From: Craspedostauros australis
Taxonomy: Eukaryota; Bacillariophyta; Bacillariophyceae; Mastogloiales; Achnanthaceae
Direction: 5' to 3'
DNA length: 64,000 nt
Assembly: GCA_026770025.1 (NCBI GenBank)
Contig: JAMXDE010000019.1
Span: forward strand, 372,001 to 436,000
Position 1 is the first letter of the stretch, and each line of letters begins with the position of its first letter. The translations under genes were made by a program, and so were the position numbers. Below the pieces are notes generated by a model. The model was not told where the DNA came from, searched no databases, and saw only the letters and a list, made by a program, of their open reading frames with translations. Positions 24,695 to 36,200 of this stretch are shown one piece after another.

Positions 24695-25768
24695 TCACAA
24701 ACCCAGCATCCCCCACGCCTCCAAGTACACGAAGGACCCGTAATCCAGCAGAAGCTGCTCGCCCGCCGCGATATCCCGCGACGCGAACGTCCCATTCAGA
24801 AGCACACCCGCATCGTAGCCTTCCCGCTCCACCATGTTGACGTCTTCGTCATCGTCGGCCGCATTCGTCAACGACGCCGCATCGAGATCGGAACAGACCA
24901 TGCCATCCCGGATGGGATACGACCACATCAGCAGATCGCACGCGACATCGCGCGGCACGCGGCGCAGGAAGGTGCGGAATTGATGTCCCTGCGTGAATTT
25001 GGCCGTGTATTCATCCGTCCAGATCAATGTGCCGTTGGCAATGTCGGTCCTCGCGAAGACGCCGCGGCCCATCTCGGCATGGTGCTTGGCTTCGATGGGG
25101 ACGTGGAAACCGCTGCCTTCGATGGGCATCGTGGCGTTGGGCATGATGCTGAGGTAGGTTCGGCGCAGCATGCGGAATGTGGCGTCTGAAGTGATGGGGC
25201 GCGGCGGTGCGTTGCGGCTCTTGCAGTTGTAGGCCTTCTTGAGCTGCGAATGCGTGCCTTCGTATTTGGCTTTGTCGTTGGTCGTGCCATCTTCATTGCT
25301 GCGATGTTGCCGTTGATCGATGTCTTTGGATGCCATTTGGTCGCCTCCTTGCTTGGCTTCATTGTCCACATCCGCATCGTTGGCGCCATCATCCACAAAA
25401 TCCTCATCATCATCGTCGTCGATCGCGCTATTGGATTGATGCGCGTCGGCGTTATCGCTCCTGCCTTGGCTGCCACCATTTGCAACGCCCAACCCGGCCG
25501 ATAGACGATCACCTTCGCGGATCTGCGCTTCAGTACCGCGCAGCATGCTGTTATGATGTATCCTCGCCAACATGTCGCGGCTTTCCTGCTCCTCGAAACG
25601 AGCCACAAAGTCTCTGTCGATCATGGACGCGGGATCCGAGTTGCCTCGCATGGACAGCAACAGGATCAAGGAGACGGCGCTCATGATGGTCGCGGTTTTG
25701 CAACGAAGACAGGAACGCGGACCGCTCAACGATGGCGCCATTGCGCCTCTGCGCAGTCGGATCCTCAT
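24695..25768 (-). CDS. Membrane-anchored SET-domain protein
   Basis: 357 residues from the ATG at 25768 (another in-frame ATG at 25741 would remove nine). Residues about 25-39 (TIMSAVSLILLLSM) after a basic N-terminus look like a signal anchor, placing the rest in the secretory lumen or outside (inference). A spacer rich in Asp and Gln follows. The C-terminal SET core (about 231-344) shows MGRGVFARTDIANGTLIW (cofactor-binding strand), a middle segment with SLTNAADDDEDVN, and FASRDIAAGEQLLLDYGSF, which matches the family's GEELTxDY end with its Tyr. The usual NHS of the SET pseudoknot is altered: the Asn is present but the His is Ala. SET proteins methylate lysines; whether this copy is active is uncertain. 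Confidence 0.75.
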   Translation of the reverse strand: MRIRLRRGAMAPSLSGPRSCLRCKTATIMSAVSLILLLSMRGNSDPASMIDRDFVARFEEQESRDMLARIHHNSMLRGTEAQIREGDRLSAGLGVANGGSQGRSDNADAHQSNSAIDDDDDEDFVDDGANDADVDNEAKQGGDQMASKDIDQRQHRSNEDGTTNDKAKYEGTHSQLKKAYNCKSRNAPPRPITSDATFRMLRRTYLSIMPNATMPIEGSGFHVPIEAKHHAEMGRGVFARTDIANGTLIWTDEYTAKFTQGHQFRTFLRRVPRDVACDLLMWSYPIRDGMVCSDLDAASLTNAADDDEDVNMVEREGYDAGVLLNGTFASRDIAAGEQLLLDYGSFVYLEAWGMLGL

Positions 25769-26871
25769 CTCGGCAATGGGGTGGACAAGAGTCTGGTTCG
25801 TGTGTCTCAATGGCAGCAGTGGCAATTGTCATTCCTTGTTGGGATGTTCCATTGTCCTCGTATAGTACGACTATGCCAGTGGAGTGCAGCTCTTCACTGT
25901 TGTGTCCAGCCGAAGGTTGACATGTCCAGTGCTGCGGCAATGGAGTGCGCATACCTCGCACAAGAGCGGAGCCGCTGCCCAAGAGAACCGTGTGGCCATC
26001 GAACGTGTATCTTCAGTCGCGACATGGTCCATGTCGTCACTGAAACTGTTCGATAAGCCTGTCATGCGAACAATTGAAATTGTTCGTCACACATCATCAG
26101 TAATCGACTGGGTCAACCAACGACACGACTGACGAGTACTCTGTGAATAGTACACTGGATCATTTCACAACGTCAACAACAAGTCGTGTTTCTTTCAAAA
26201 CGAAATGCCAAGTCGTGCATCTTCTGCCACAAATCCAATCAACTCACCTCGACCAAAGAGCGTCACCACAATACCATCCTGATAATAGTACAATGCCACG
26301 GTGCACATACCATACCATACCATACCATACCATACCATACCATACCATACCATACCATACCATACCATACCATACCATACCATACCATGTCCAACAAGCA
26401 TCATCATCATCAACAGTGGCATCACCTACGACGACAAGGTGCGTAAACGTGTTCTCTCTGTTGGTGGGGAGCTTAACCATGACGACACGGACATCATCCA
26501 TCATCCATCAACCAAGAGCTTCCCAACCAACCAAAGCTCGCTGTTCCAAGTTCAAGATTTCCGCATGCCTCCATGAAGCGACGGCAGAGGAGGGTTCCAA
26601 GCATCTTAAAGGTGCCTTCGGGAGAGTGAAAGGTTGTGCATCCGAATGAGAGAAGCATCACCTTCAGACCCACCAACGTCGACGATCCATGATCCTCCGT
26701 CCGACAACATCTGGGCCCACACAACGCAACGCCACCCGTCCGATGCGATGCGCTCCACCACACGACGACCAACTTGGAACCAAGCTTCCGTCTCATGACC
26801 AACCGCGGACATTGCACCCCCCTAGGGGCGCGCCATACGCAAAGTGCCGGAATTGCTCATCATCACATCGT
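25769..26871. other. Spacer upstream of the SET gene
   Basis: Contains the presumed promoter of the minus-strand SET gene and the CATAC microsatellite listed separately. Frames on both strands are short, or are produced by the repeat itself. Confidence 0.5.
26306..26385 (+). repeat. CATAC pentanucleotide microsatellite, 16 copies
   Basis: Sixteen uninterrupted copies of CATAC (80 bp). The array generates spurious frames on both strands (HTIPY on +, MVWYG on -), which should not be annotated. Confidence 0.97.
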
Positions 26872-26877
26872 CACGCT

Positions 26878-27659
26878 TGTTGGCAAGTCCCGATGTAGGT
26901 ACCCTTGCTGTTGCTTGCGATGAAGATGGTGATGGTGGTAATAGTCAATTCTCTTGCTATTTCATTACGTAGTAACCAATGCTCTTGGTGCTGACTCCAG
27001 TGCTCCTGGACGTCTTGTCTGTTGATCTGTGCCGTGTTGAATTGACTATGAGCAAGCTGCAGAGGTGCTCCCTCTCATGTTGCTCATCATCGTCTCTCTC
27101 TCTTTCTCTCACACGTAGTCCTCCTACGCTGTTCTACACATTCGATTCGTCGTTCATCATCTCATCCTCCACGAGCACGCTACTACGCCCACGTGTAGAT
27201 GATGTCATCTCATGCTGAACTCCTTGTTGACCTTTCACGAACTCGATGACGATCGGTCATCGAATCTTCCTTGTTCTCTGCCGGATGTTGAGACAGCTGC
27301 CGACATGGTGACATGATGACATCCTGTCAACGTCAGCTGCTCTGTTCCATGTATTCCCAGATTCCTCATTCCGTCATCTTACCATGGTCAGATGGTCATG
27401 TCGTCACCTTAGATAAGTCGCAACCTCCATTTACCCTTCCTCGATGCCATGTCGGTTGGCGGACATACGAAAGTTCTGATCCTCTCAGATTAGGTTGTCC
27501 CAAATCCCCCACTGGGATTCTTGCATAATTTAGTGTGTCCGAGTTTGTGTTGTTGCTCTCAAACACGAAACGTCCAGGACACGAATATTGCCGACGCTAC
27601 CTGGTCGAGTCTAGACTAACCGATTGGATGGGCGATGCACATACCGGTACATCCCGACA
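26878..27659 (-). mobile_element. Solo LTR of a Ty1/copia retrotransposon
   Basis: 782 bp, homologous in reverse complement to the 3' LTR of the copia element at 46675-47455. Shared blocks include the terminal CTTGCCAACA end, the snippets TCGAATGTGTAG and GATGACGATNGGTCATCGA, and the TGTCGNGATGTA start. It is flanked by a perfect 6-bp duplication, CACGCT, at 26872-26877 and 27660-27665. No internal coding region is present, so this is the product of LTR-LTR recombination. Confidence 0.88.
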
Positions 27660-27902
27660 CACGCTCGCTGTGCTTGTCCAAGGCAGATCGGATCGAATCA
27701 AATCAAACTCCAACTGCTGGGCTCGTCGTGATCCATGTGCTCGCAGCGATTCATCTCTTGTTATCCCGTGTTGTGGCAATGGGCATATCATACCTATAGT
27801 ACATCGTATAGGAACATACATATAATACATGTAAGAGTGGTCCTATTTGGAATTACCATCACATCTCCACCATTCTCCAGACTACAAGTACGCTTCTGTT
27901 TG

Positions 27903-30900
27903 TTATCGTGATCCATCAGTCAACACTGACATGCCGTCGTCGCCGCCGTGGCCACCACTTGGGATCTCATCCTCGTCAGATGTGCTCTTATAATTGCTCG
28001 GTTCGCCAGAGATGCGTGATCCATCATGCTCTCTCTCTGTCGAACTACGAGTCGGGTCCAAAGAGCCGTGCGTATGTGTCGCGTTGCAGTTCCCGATGCC
28101 AGCAACGATCTTGGATGTCTGCCTCCTGGCACGTGGCACAACAGAATTGGCTCTGAAGCCCCTATTGTGGGGCAAGCCCATGTCGACAATCCTTTCTTTG
28201 GCATCGCTAATGCTAGTATCGAGGTGATTCAAATACTTCGACCGTCGCTTTTGAATGTCCTTCACCTTGATGACGCAGTCCCATTCGTTGTAATACTGCA
28301 CGGCCCGTGTCATGTACTCACAAGCCGATTCATGTAGTGCCATTTTCAAAGCATGGGCGTCGGTGTTTGCATTTCCGGCATGCTGAGAAGTCACCTTCAT
28401 CGCGTGGATGTGATATTCAGCAGCTTGTTCGCATGCGATAGCGCAGATATGGGTCAACGAGACCTTCTCAGCCACTGCTATAGCCATGTCGTACACCTCT
28501 GCCGTATGGCGAATCACGTTGTGATTGGACCTGATGCTCTTCATCGAGAGACGCTCTGCCTTGAGCAGCTGAAGCAGAGCCATCGTATTCCTCCCCTTGT
28601 CAGCGACGAGTCTGCGGGCCAAGTTGACTTGTCGCTTCAATTCCTTCTTGTACTTCGCCTTGCCTGTGTCTTGATACAGCGCAGACGCTGAGATACCTTG
28701 CGCAAGTATGATGGTCGTATCGAAGTAGTAGCCTTTTGCGTTTGCGGATAAACCATTGTACAACGTGATCATTCGCTGGGTGAGCTCGTGTCGCCGAAGT
28801 AGAGTCGCCATCAACGGCAGACCAGAGTAAGTTGCCACGAGGCGATGCACTTCATCTGGGTTCCCGGAACTCTTCGAATGATCGTTCGCCAGATTGCGTT
28901 CAATGACCTCCCAATCGATGGGGATGGCGCCAACCAAGTATTTCGTCATCATCAGCAGCGCGGTTGTCACTTCATTACTGAAGGCCACGTTGTAGACTTT
29001 GTACTGTTGGAGAGCAGTCTCAAGAGCCCCAAGCAATGGCTGTAACTTGTACCCAACGAAGAACGCCAATGCGTTGCGCGATTGCAAGCCTTTCAGCCCA
29101 ACGTCGAAGAAACCAGCTTCCATGGCAGCAGAGTATCCTCTGTTCAACATGCTGATGCACTTGGGGAATGGTTCGCTGTATGGGTAGATCCAGGTCCCTA
29201 CGATGGTATGGACTTCAGAGATTTGCTGCGCTCCTGTGGCGCGCCCCAAGAGTTTGAGGGCAATTCCTGCACATCGCACCGTGGCTGCGCTACCTTCATT
29301 TGACACATCGAAAAATATGCTCAACACAGCAAATGCTGCGGCAGAGTGCTCGGTGATGCCGTATCGAAACGTCATGCGGACACACTTGAGCAAGTGCACA
29401 AGCCATGACAGCCAGTTTCCGGAGAAGAATGATCGGTAGCCGACTTCGTGCATGATTTTCATCGCCATCGTATCACGGCAGCTTGTCAGAATGGGTAGGT
29501 TCTCGATGTCTTCATCGGTGTGGTTCTTGAAGAATGCCTTGATCTGCATCAGATCATTCATCGCATGGAAGAGGTAGAATCGACGTGGAGATTCGCCCAG
29601 CTGCCTCGCGACGGACATGCTCATCGATAGAGACTCCGCTGTCTTGCTCTGCTGGCCCAACGCAAGCGCCATGACGAAGTACGTCGTGAGCTTCTCATCT
29701 AAGGTCCGTGCTCTCTTCAAGATCTCGTTACCAATGGAATAGCCGACCTCGAAGTTACCCAACGAAAGCTCTACCTCTGTCCGGCATTGGAACAGCGTGA
29801 GGCAGGTCTCGTAGTGCTCTGACCACGGATTGCGCACGCACTGCAGCGCATGGCTCGCCTTCTGGAGGTACGCGAATGCGGATGTCCGAGCAGCCATCTG
29901 AAGTGCCTTCTGTCCGACTTCAAGATTGAAAGACACAAGGAAGAAATGATCCTTGGTGGGGACGCTGTTGAGATGGTCGGCTGCGATGAAAAGCAGGCTA
30001 TCGACGTCTCTGATGAGGTGCTCTTGATGTTCGCTTCGTGCTGATGCTGCGTTGTGTTTTCGATACATGCCGAAAAGGCAGTGGCCGATCTGCGAGCGAA
30101 GCTTGGTGCCGACCTCACCGCCTGGAATCAATCCATGGGCTGCCTGTTGCACTCGATCATGTGCGAAATGGTACCGGGTCTCGCCAATTGAGTTGGTGAC
30201 GAGGCCTTCCAGAAGGGCTTGGTCCAATAGCGTGCATACGCGTTCGACTGTCCACGGCGCAGACTCTGCCGATTCTTGCTCTACCGTTGCCGACGTCTCG
30301 GTGAGTGTTCTCTGCTCACCGTGTACCTGTAGATGCACCATGTCCATTCCTCCATGGTCCTGGATGTACTGCAGCACCATCTGCAGGACATGCACATCGA
30401 ACGTCGACCGGATGTAAGCGGCGACAGAAAGAACGTGCTGAAGATGCTGCGGCAGGCTCCTGAGCTGCATCTCGATGATGGCCACGATGTTGTCGCCAAT
30501 GGGGAGCTCGCCGGTGTCGCCATTTGTGGATTGGGTGAGATCCCATTCCCATCGACCCAAAGTGTTGTTATGGACGATGATTCCGCTCCTCTTGAGCTCT
30601 TCCACGGCCTGGAGCGTGAAGTAGACGTTGCCTTGCGTCTTTTGGTGGATCTTGGAGGCGAGGACCATGAGATCGTTGTCATCGTGGGATCGGTGGAGGA
30701 GATGGGAGAGCCATTGAGTGCAGTCCGGCAATGGCAAAGGACCAAGGGTAACCTGCTCAAGGAGTCTATCGCTGCTCTCGCGGTTTCCATGTCGGTAATT
30801 GGTGTTGGCATTGACGTTGGTACCGATGCCGGTACCGGCACCGACACCCATGATGCTCTGGTTGACCAATCGGTCCAGGAAGGATCTCTGCAGGGGTGCC

Positions 30901-32129
30901 TCTGGCGACAATTCCACCGCTTGGTGGTTGTGGGGATCAGTCTCCTGTCGGATGGCCCCCAGCAACATGAAGTTGTGGAGATCGGTATCGGTCAGCAACG
31001 ATGCCAGAAGTTCCAGCCCGGCAGCTGATGACCATTGCAGATCGTCGAGGAAGAGGAAGACGGGCCGTTGCGGAGTGGAGATGGCCTTCATGAATTGGAT
31101 GAAGATGTAACATAGGCGATTCCACGTGCTCTGAGAGTCGCCGGTGGCTGCTGTCTTCTGCTGACTGCTGTCATCATGTTCGGCATCCACGATCGTACCT
31201 GCCATGTAACAGCCAGGGATGCTGCCTGTGGATACAGATGCAGCATCCGTTGCCGCATGTGCGGATTTTTGAGTGGAAGCGTGACTGACATCGCATGCCG
31301 AGTCGCTCGAAGATGCCCCAACGGAGTTCGAGAACAAGATGGACAGCGACGGAACCACTGTGATCAAAGCAGACATGGCTGAGTAGCTCTGTCGCACCAA
31401 ATTGCTCTGTAGTTGATTGATGGATTTATCGTGGTTGGCATCGTCCCGGTTGGATTCGGGGAAGTTCGTGTCCGCATCGGCATCCGCATCTACGGAAAAC
31501 GCATTTCCCATGGCTTCTTGGATCCGACGCAGCTCTTCCGGAGACCCTTGCTTGAGCTGCACAGCGAAGTCATCCAGTGCCTGGATGATGGCAGAGAACG
31601 GATCCTTGCTCCCGGTGAACTCATCGTACTTGCCTCGCAGCACGTAGCGGCAGCTACAGCCGCATTGTACGTTTGCTTGGTGAGGGTGGCGGTTGTCTTC
31701 GCACGAGCAGGTTGCGTTATTGAAGAATTGTTCGATCAGTTCTGACTTTCCAGTTCCGCTTGTTCCCCAAACCAGAGCGGCTGGGATGATGGGCTGACCA
31801 TCGTTGATGTGACGCCAGATGTCGCGGAGATGTTGCAACTCCTGCTCTCTCCCAAAGAAGGAGGCTTGCTTGCTGGATCCAGCCGATTCGTGGCTTGGGG
31901 CCACATGCTTCTTCGATGCTGGCGCCGATGCTGATGCCAGACGCCCACCTTCTGTTGAAAGGCTAGGTTCGAAAGCCGGCGACGTGGACAGAGTGGTTGT
32001 CGACATCGATGCTACTGCTGATCCGCATTCCGCTGCTTTCTCATCCATGAGAATGGATCCAGCACGTGTGGATGTAGCCGAATGGGCATTGTCATTGGTC
32101 TTCCCAATGAAGTTGCTGCTTGATGGCAT
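27903..32129 (-). CDS. STAND-type P-loop NTPase with helical/TPR-like C-terminus (COG3899-like), paralogue 1
   Basis: 1408 residues in one exon, ATG at 32129, stop TAA. N-terminal 90 residues are low complexity. SFFGREQELQHLRDIW (about 90-105) is the typical entry of predicted AAA/STAND ATPases, followed by Walker A GTSGTGKS (122-129), the family's VVPSLSILFS segment (about 258-267), Walker B VFLFLDDLQW (357-366) and a sensor strand LLGAIRQET. The winged-helix part includes HFAHDRVQQAAH near residue 655, a hallmark of this family in multidomain signalling kinases. The remaining 700 residues are alpha-helical repeats. In many relatives this core precedes or follows kinase, GAF or cyclase domains; here none is visible. 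A Cys-rich insert (CSCEDN...CGCSC, 141-160) lies just after Walker A. Likely a nucleotide-switch signalling scaffold (family knowledge plus inference). Tandem with a paralogue upstream. Confidence 0.85.
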   Translation of the reverse strand: MPSSSNFIGKTNDNAHSATSTRAGSILMDEKAAECGSAVASMSTTTLSTSPAFEPSLSTEGGRLASASAPASKKHVAPSHESAGSSKQASFFGREQELQHLRDIWRHINDGQPIIPAALVWGTSGTGKSELIEQFFNNATCSCEDNRHPHQANVQCGCSCRYVLRGKYDEFTGSKDPFSAIIQALDDFAVQLKQGSPEELRRIQEAMGNAFSVDADADADTNFPESNRDDANHDKSINQLQSNLVRQSYSAMSALITVVPSLSILFSNSVGASSSDSACDVSHASTQKSAHAATDAASVSTGSIPGCYMAGTIVDAEHDDSSQQKTAATGDSQSTWNRLCYIFIQFMKAISTPQRPVFLFLDDLQWSSAAGLELLASLLTDTDLHNFMLLGAIRQETDPHNHQAVELSPEAPLQRSFLDRLVNQSIMGVGAGTGIGTNVNANTNYRHGNRESSDRLLEQVTLGPLPLPDCTQWLSHLLHRSHDDNDLMVLASKIHQKTQGNVYFTLQAVEELKRSGIIVHNNTLGRWEWDLTQSTNGDTGELPIGDNIVAIIEMQLRSLPQHLQHVLSVAAYIRSTFDVHVLQMVLQYIQDHGGMDMVHLQVHGEQRTLTETSATVEQESAESAPWTVERVCTLLDQALLEGLVTNSIGETRYHFAHDRVQQAAHGLIPGGEVGTKLRSQIGHCLFGMYRKHNAASARSEHQEHLIRDVDSLLFIAADHLNSVPTKDHFFLVSFNLEVGQKALQMAARTSAFAYLQKASHALQCVRNPWSEHYETCLTLFQCRTEVELSLGNFEVGYSIGNEILKRARTLDEKLTTYFVMALALGQQSKTAESLSMSMSVARQLGESPRRFYLFHAMNDLMQIKAFFKNHTDEDIENLPILTSCRDTMAMKIMHEVGYRSFFSGNWLSWLVHLLKCVRMTFRYGITEHSAAAFAVLSIFFDVSNEGSAATVRCAGIALKLLGRATGAQQISEVHTIVGTWIYPYSEPFPKCISMLNRGYSAAMEAGFFDVGLKGLQSRNALAFFVGYKLQPLLGALETALQQYKVYNVAFSNEVTTALLMMTKYLVGAIPIDWEVIERNLANDHSKSSGNPDEVHRLVATYSGLPLMATLLRRHELTQRMITLYNGLSANAKGYYFDTTIILAQGISASALYQDTGKAKYKKELKRQVNLARRLVADKGRNTMALLQLLKAERLSMKSIRSNHNVIRHTAEVYDMAIAVAEKVSLTHICAIACEQAAEYHIHAMKVTSQHAGNANTDAHALKMALHESACEYMTRAVQYYNEWDCVIKVKDIQKRRSKYLNHLDTSISDAKERIVDMGLPHNRGFRANSVVPRARRQTSKIVAGIGNCNATHTHGSLDPTRSSTEREHDGSRISGEPSNYKSTSDEDEIPSGGHGGDDGMSVLTDGSR

Positions 32130-33215
32130 GTTGAATGAAGGCGTTTGAATACGATCTGCGTATGGTAGCTCGTACTATACGATGTGATGATGCCAATGTC
32201 TTGAGCGGTGATTTATGAGACCTTCGAGTCTGATGGTCGAGGAGGTAGCAAGTATGATGGCCATGCTTCTTTCGTACGAGCCGCGAATAGCGTGCGCATC
32301 ATCTGCTGTTGCGGTGGCTTGAGAGAAGCCATTCGATGCAAGGAGGTAGTCGGCGGTTCCTGGTGTCGGTCATAATAGTAGCATCGGCGCCTTGGTACGA
32401 ACTGTGAGTGCGCGTACGACTCTGCCTGGGGGATTTCTTCTTCGGGTTCTTCTCCTGGCGGCAGCACCCTGGTCGGGAAAAGTCACGGAGTCTCAGCGCT
32501 TCAGGGCACCTTCGTGTATCTGCGAAGACACATGCAGCGTTGGCCTTGCCCATGGATCACTCCCTTGTGATTGTTGCTTCGGACGATCGACGACTCGCTT
32601 GCTTCTCAGCCGATGCCATCATTGTGCTACCGTCATCTGGGCACTCCTGTGGCCAGTGCCAATACGACGACGCTGCTGTGGCCTTTACACTTTTCTGCCT
32701 TCACATTTTTTTGATCTGTGGACGAAAGTGTGGGCCTTGACTTCTTCCCATGACAATGTCTCTCCCATCCGGTCATCGATGGGGACCAGAAGGAGGGGAA
32801 CGCCTTTGCAACCTCTCCACAGCGCCAAAACAAAAAATGTCAAATGAGATCACGCCTCCAACAAAATAAGCCGACGAAGAACGCCAAACTGCCTTCACTT
32901 TTTTCTGTTGTTCCGAACAATACGACCTTGGATGTCACAGCCACAAGAAGACGTTCGCTGAAGACCCAGGATGACAACCAGATTCTGTCATAGTTTATGT
33001 GTGCATACATCGGACTCACTACGACAACTTTCTGTCTGGACGCCTGCTCGCATGTCGCAGAGGTGTCAACCCACCCCACCGTCTAGCTTCCACACCAACC
33101 ACGAATGTACTATGTTATTCCTCGGAACTTCCCTTACGCACAACGCATCAATTTTGTAAATTCAGTGTTTTCATATCGATTGATGCAGATCTACTCCATC
33201 GCTTCCCATTTCTGT
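32130..33215. other. Spacer between the two tandem NTPase genes
   Basis: 1.1 kb containing the promoter of the downstream paralogue and the 3' end of the upstream one. Frames of up to 151 codons on both strands show no domain. Confidence 0.5.
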
Positions 33216-36200
33216 TTACTGGAACAGCTTCTGCGTCTTGGCCTCCAGCACTTCCACTTTCTTCAGCGCTCCCCACTCCCTGTACAACCTCGAAGATTCT
33301 TCGTACCGAGACTTCGCATCATCGCGACGACCGTAGTCCATCAAACAATCAGCAAGCCGCTCATTCGCCGTTGCCTCGTCATGGATGTACCCGCGCTGCG
33401 ATGTGCTTTTGATACTCTGTGCGTACAGCGCGATCGCGGAGCTATGTTTGCCACGCAGGAAGTGCTCTTCGGCTTTCAGAATCGTGAGGTAGTGGGGACA
33501 GTTGGGATGGCCCTGCTTGTTCCACACCTTCAGCTGCTTCGCGCACTGTCGAGCTGTCTTGAGGTATTTTCGGCTCTTCGATGTGGTGACGTGTGAGGCA
33601 GCAAAGCAGGTCAACGCTGCACGGAATAAACTGGGTGGCACGGTGGACGCACCCGGTGTCGCCTCGGCCAATGCGAGGGCAGATACGACGGATAGTTTGG
33701 CACCCATCTCGTATTCACCAAAGAAGCAGCAAAGTCCCGCTTTGGTCAGGTCGAGTGCGTGCTTCTGAGTGTTGGCCATCAAGTCAACTGTATCGTAAGT
33801 GCCCTTGCGTTCGTCGAAGGCGTCCCCGATGAGGAGGACGGTATGTTTGGATGTGCCGCGGAGATTCATGATCTTCTGCCATCCTAGACACATGAGGTAA
33901 TGCTGCTGGGTCTGATTGAAATCCAGCAACACCTTGGTGTATGCTGCGCAATCGGCGTCGATGTGGGATAGCCGAGTTCCGTCAAAAAACGAAAAATTGA
34001 TGTAGTTGGAGATGCTCCAGGCTGCTGATTCCAAATCGCCACATGCCGTGGCCGTGCGATACGCCTCCATGAACGGCTCTTTGATCTCTTCCAATGGTTG
34101 ATTCCAGTGCTGTATCAACGAGTAAAAAGTGAAGATAATTGCAGGTTCGGTGGCGGGGTGATCTAGCCTGGCTAGCATTTCGAGGGAGGCGCGTCCCAGA
34201 TTCTCACGTGCCTTGACATCGCCCATGGCAGAACCCGTGATGATACCCAGAAAGATGAAGGCAATCGGAGAATGCTCGGATATGCCGTACTTGAACGTTC
34301 GTTGAAAAGTCTTGAGGGCGATGATGGGTATGAGCTCTGGGTCGGCGAGGTAGCAAAGTGTGACAAGCTTACCCAACGTCCTCATCACTGCTTCCTCCTC
34401 ATTTTCATTCAGCGGGAGCTTTGCAATGGATTCCGATGTCAACGAACGAGCGGCGCGCTTCACCTTGAGGAGTCCGGAGATGATCGCGAACTTTCGTTTC
34501 ATCCCGGGCTTTGGAATGTTGCACCCCAGCTGTGACAGGACGCTCAAGCAAAGCTGCACTGCGACAGATTTCTCACCATCCTTCTTGTGCTCGGCTGCCG
34601 CTATGTCTGCCCATGTGTGGTAGGCATCGATCTTCTCCAAGATGTCGCATTTGGATTCGACGATGATGTTGCAGTACCTGCGGGACCTATCGAGGTCGCC
34701 CGTAACGAATGCGCACTCTGCTGCGGAAGAATAGACTTGTAATGTCTCCTCCTGAAGGTCGTCCCAGTGATTGGGTGGGAGAAGGTCGATGGCACAACGG
34801 AAGTATCTGAGGGCCAACCGAAATGCGGAACAACCGACGGCCTTGGTGCCGGCGTCGAAGTTGACCATCATCACTCGCTTGCGGCGATCGCTCTTGTTAG
34901 CATCCGGGATCAGGTCCGGCCTTGTGTTGACAAGGTTCGTGACCATGAAGATACGTTCATCAAGCTCATCTTGGGAAAGACCAAAAAGGAGGATCTCTCC
35001 CACGCGATACTTGAGCTCAGAGAGCTGCTCCTGTTCCACCATGTCCAGCGCCGCCTCCTGCACCTTGTCGTGGCTGAAGTTGTAGATGGTGGACTGTCTC
35101 GTCTTTGCCTTCTGCTTTGGGTGGGTGCTGGATTGCGTCTTATTCGATGTGTTGGTTGCATCGATGTCCATCATGTAGTCGTCGGCGACCTTGACATTGG
35201 CAGATCGTTCCAGCAAGCCTTCGCGTTCGCAGGTGCGGAGCATCTTGCGGATCCCGCTGTTGGAGACGAAGCGACTGATACCGAACAGCTCTCGGACGAA
35301 AGCCGAATGAGCTGAGTGGATGGAGAGGCCGCGCATCACCACACACATGGTTGAGTAGGACAAGGATGCACCCAGACATGCCGCGATGGGCAAGATCTGT
35401 CTGGCATCCTGCACCTGATGCAGTTTGTTCTTCATGAGCTCGATGACGTTGCTGGTGAGCGGTGACTTGGCCTGCATCTTATCATCATTCCAGACCCATG
35501 CCCATGTGGGTGTTGATACTGTTGATGCTGTCGATGTTGTTGGTGGTGCGATTGGTGCTGGCGCTGGTGATGGTAGCGGCGTCGACCCTGTCGTTGTGGC
35601 CGACTCGGGCAGAAGCATCGATGGATTGTACTGGAGCAGCCGGTCGTCGACCAACGAATGGAGGAACCGTTGCACGAAGAAGGGATTCCCGCCCGTCTTG
35701 TTGTACACGATGTCTGCAAAGTGTGTCACGGCCTCATAGCGTTCATCGTTCGTTCCATCATCTCGGTTGCTGTGGTCAGCAGTGTTGCTGTATGGGATGC
35801 CATCCTGGGGTTTGAGAAGACAGCACAGCAGCTCCTTGACGTGATCCAGCTCCAGATCTTGGATGGGAAGCTTGATGATGCGGAGCGATCGCTCGCGTTT
35901 GGATTCATCTAGCGCCAGCAACGTGGTCTTGAGGATGCGATTCTCTTCCAACAGATTGGATCGGTAACATCCGATGACCATCAGTGACGAGTTGTTGGTG
36001 TCGAGCATCCACGCTTGTAGGATGTCCAGCGATGTCTTGTCGGCCCATTGGATGTCATCGATGACGAAGATGAGGGGGCAGAAGTTGCAGATGATCTGGA
36101 TCAACCTCCGCAGAGCAAACTTGAGCCGATCACCGTGGGCACGGTATCCGATTTGATCATTCCACGGTCTCGCCAGACTGTGTCTGCCAGATGTGCATGT

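Noticed and set aside
26195-26576. Frames of repeated HTIPY or MVWYG
   Set aside because: Produced by the CATAC microsatellite.
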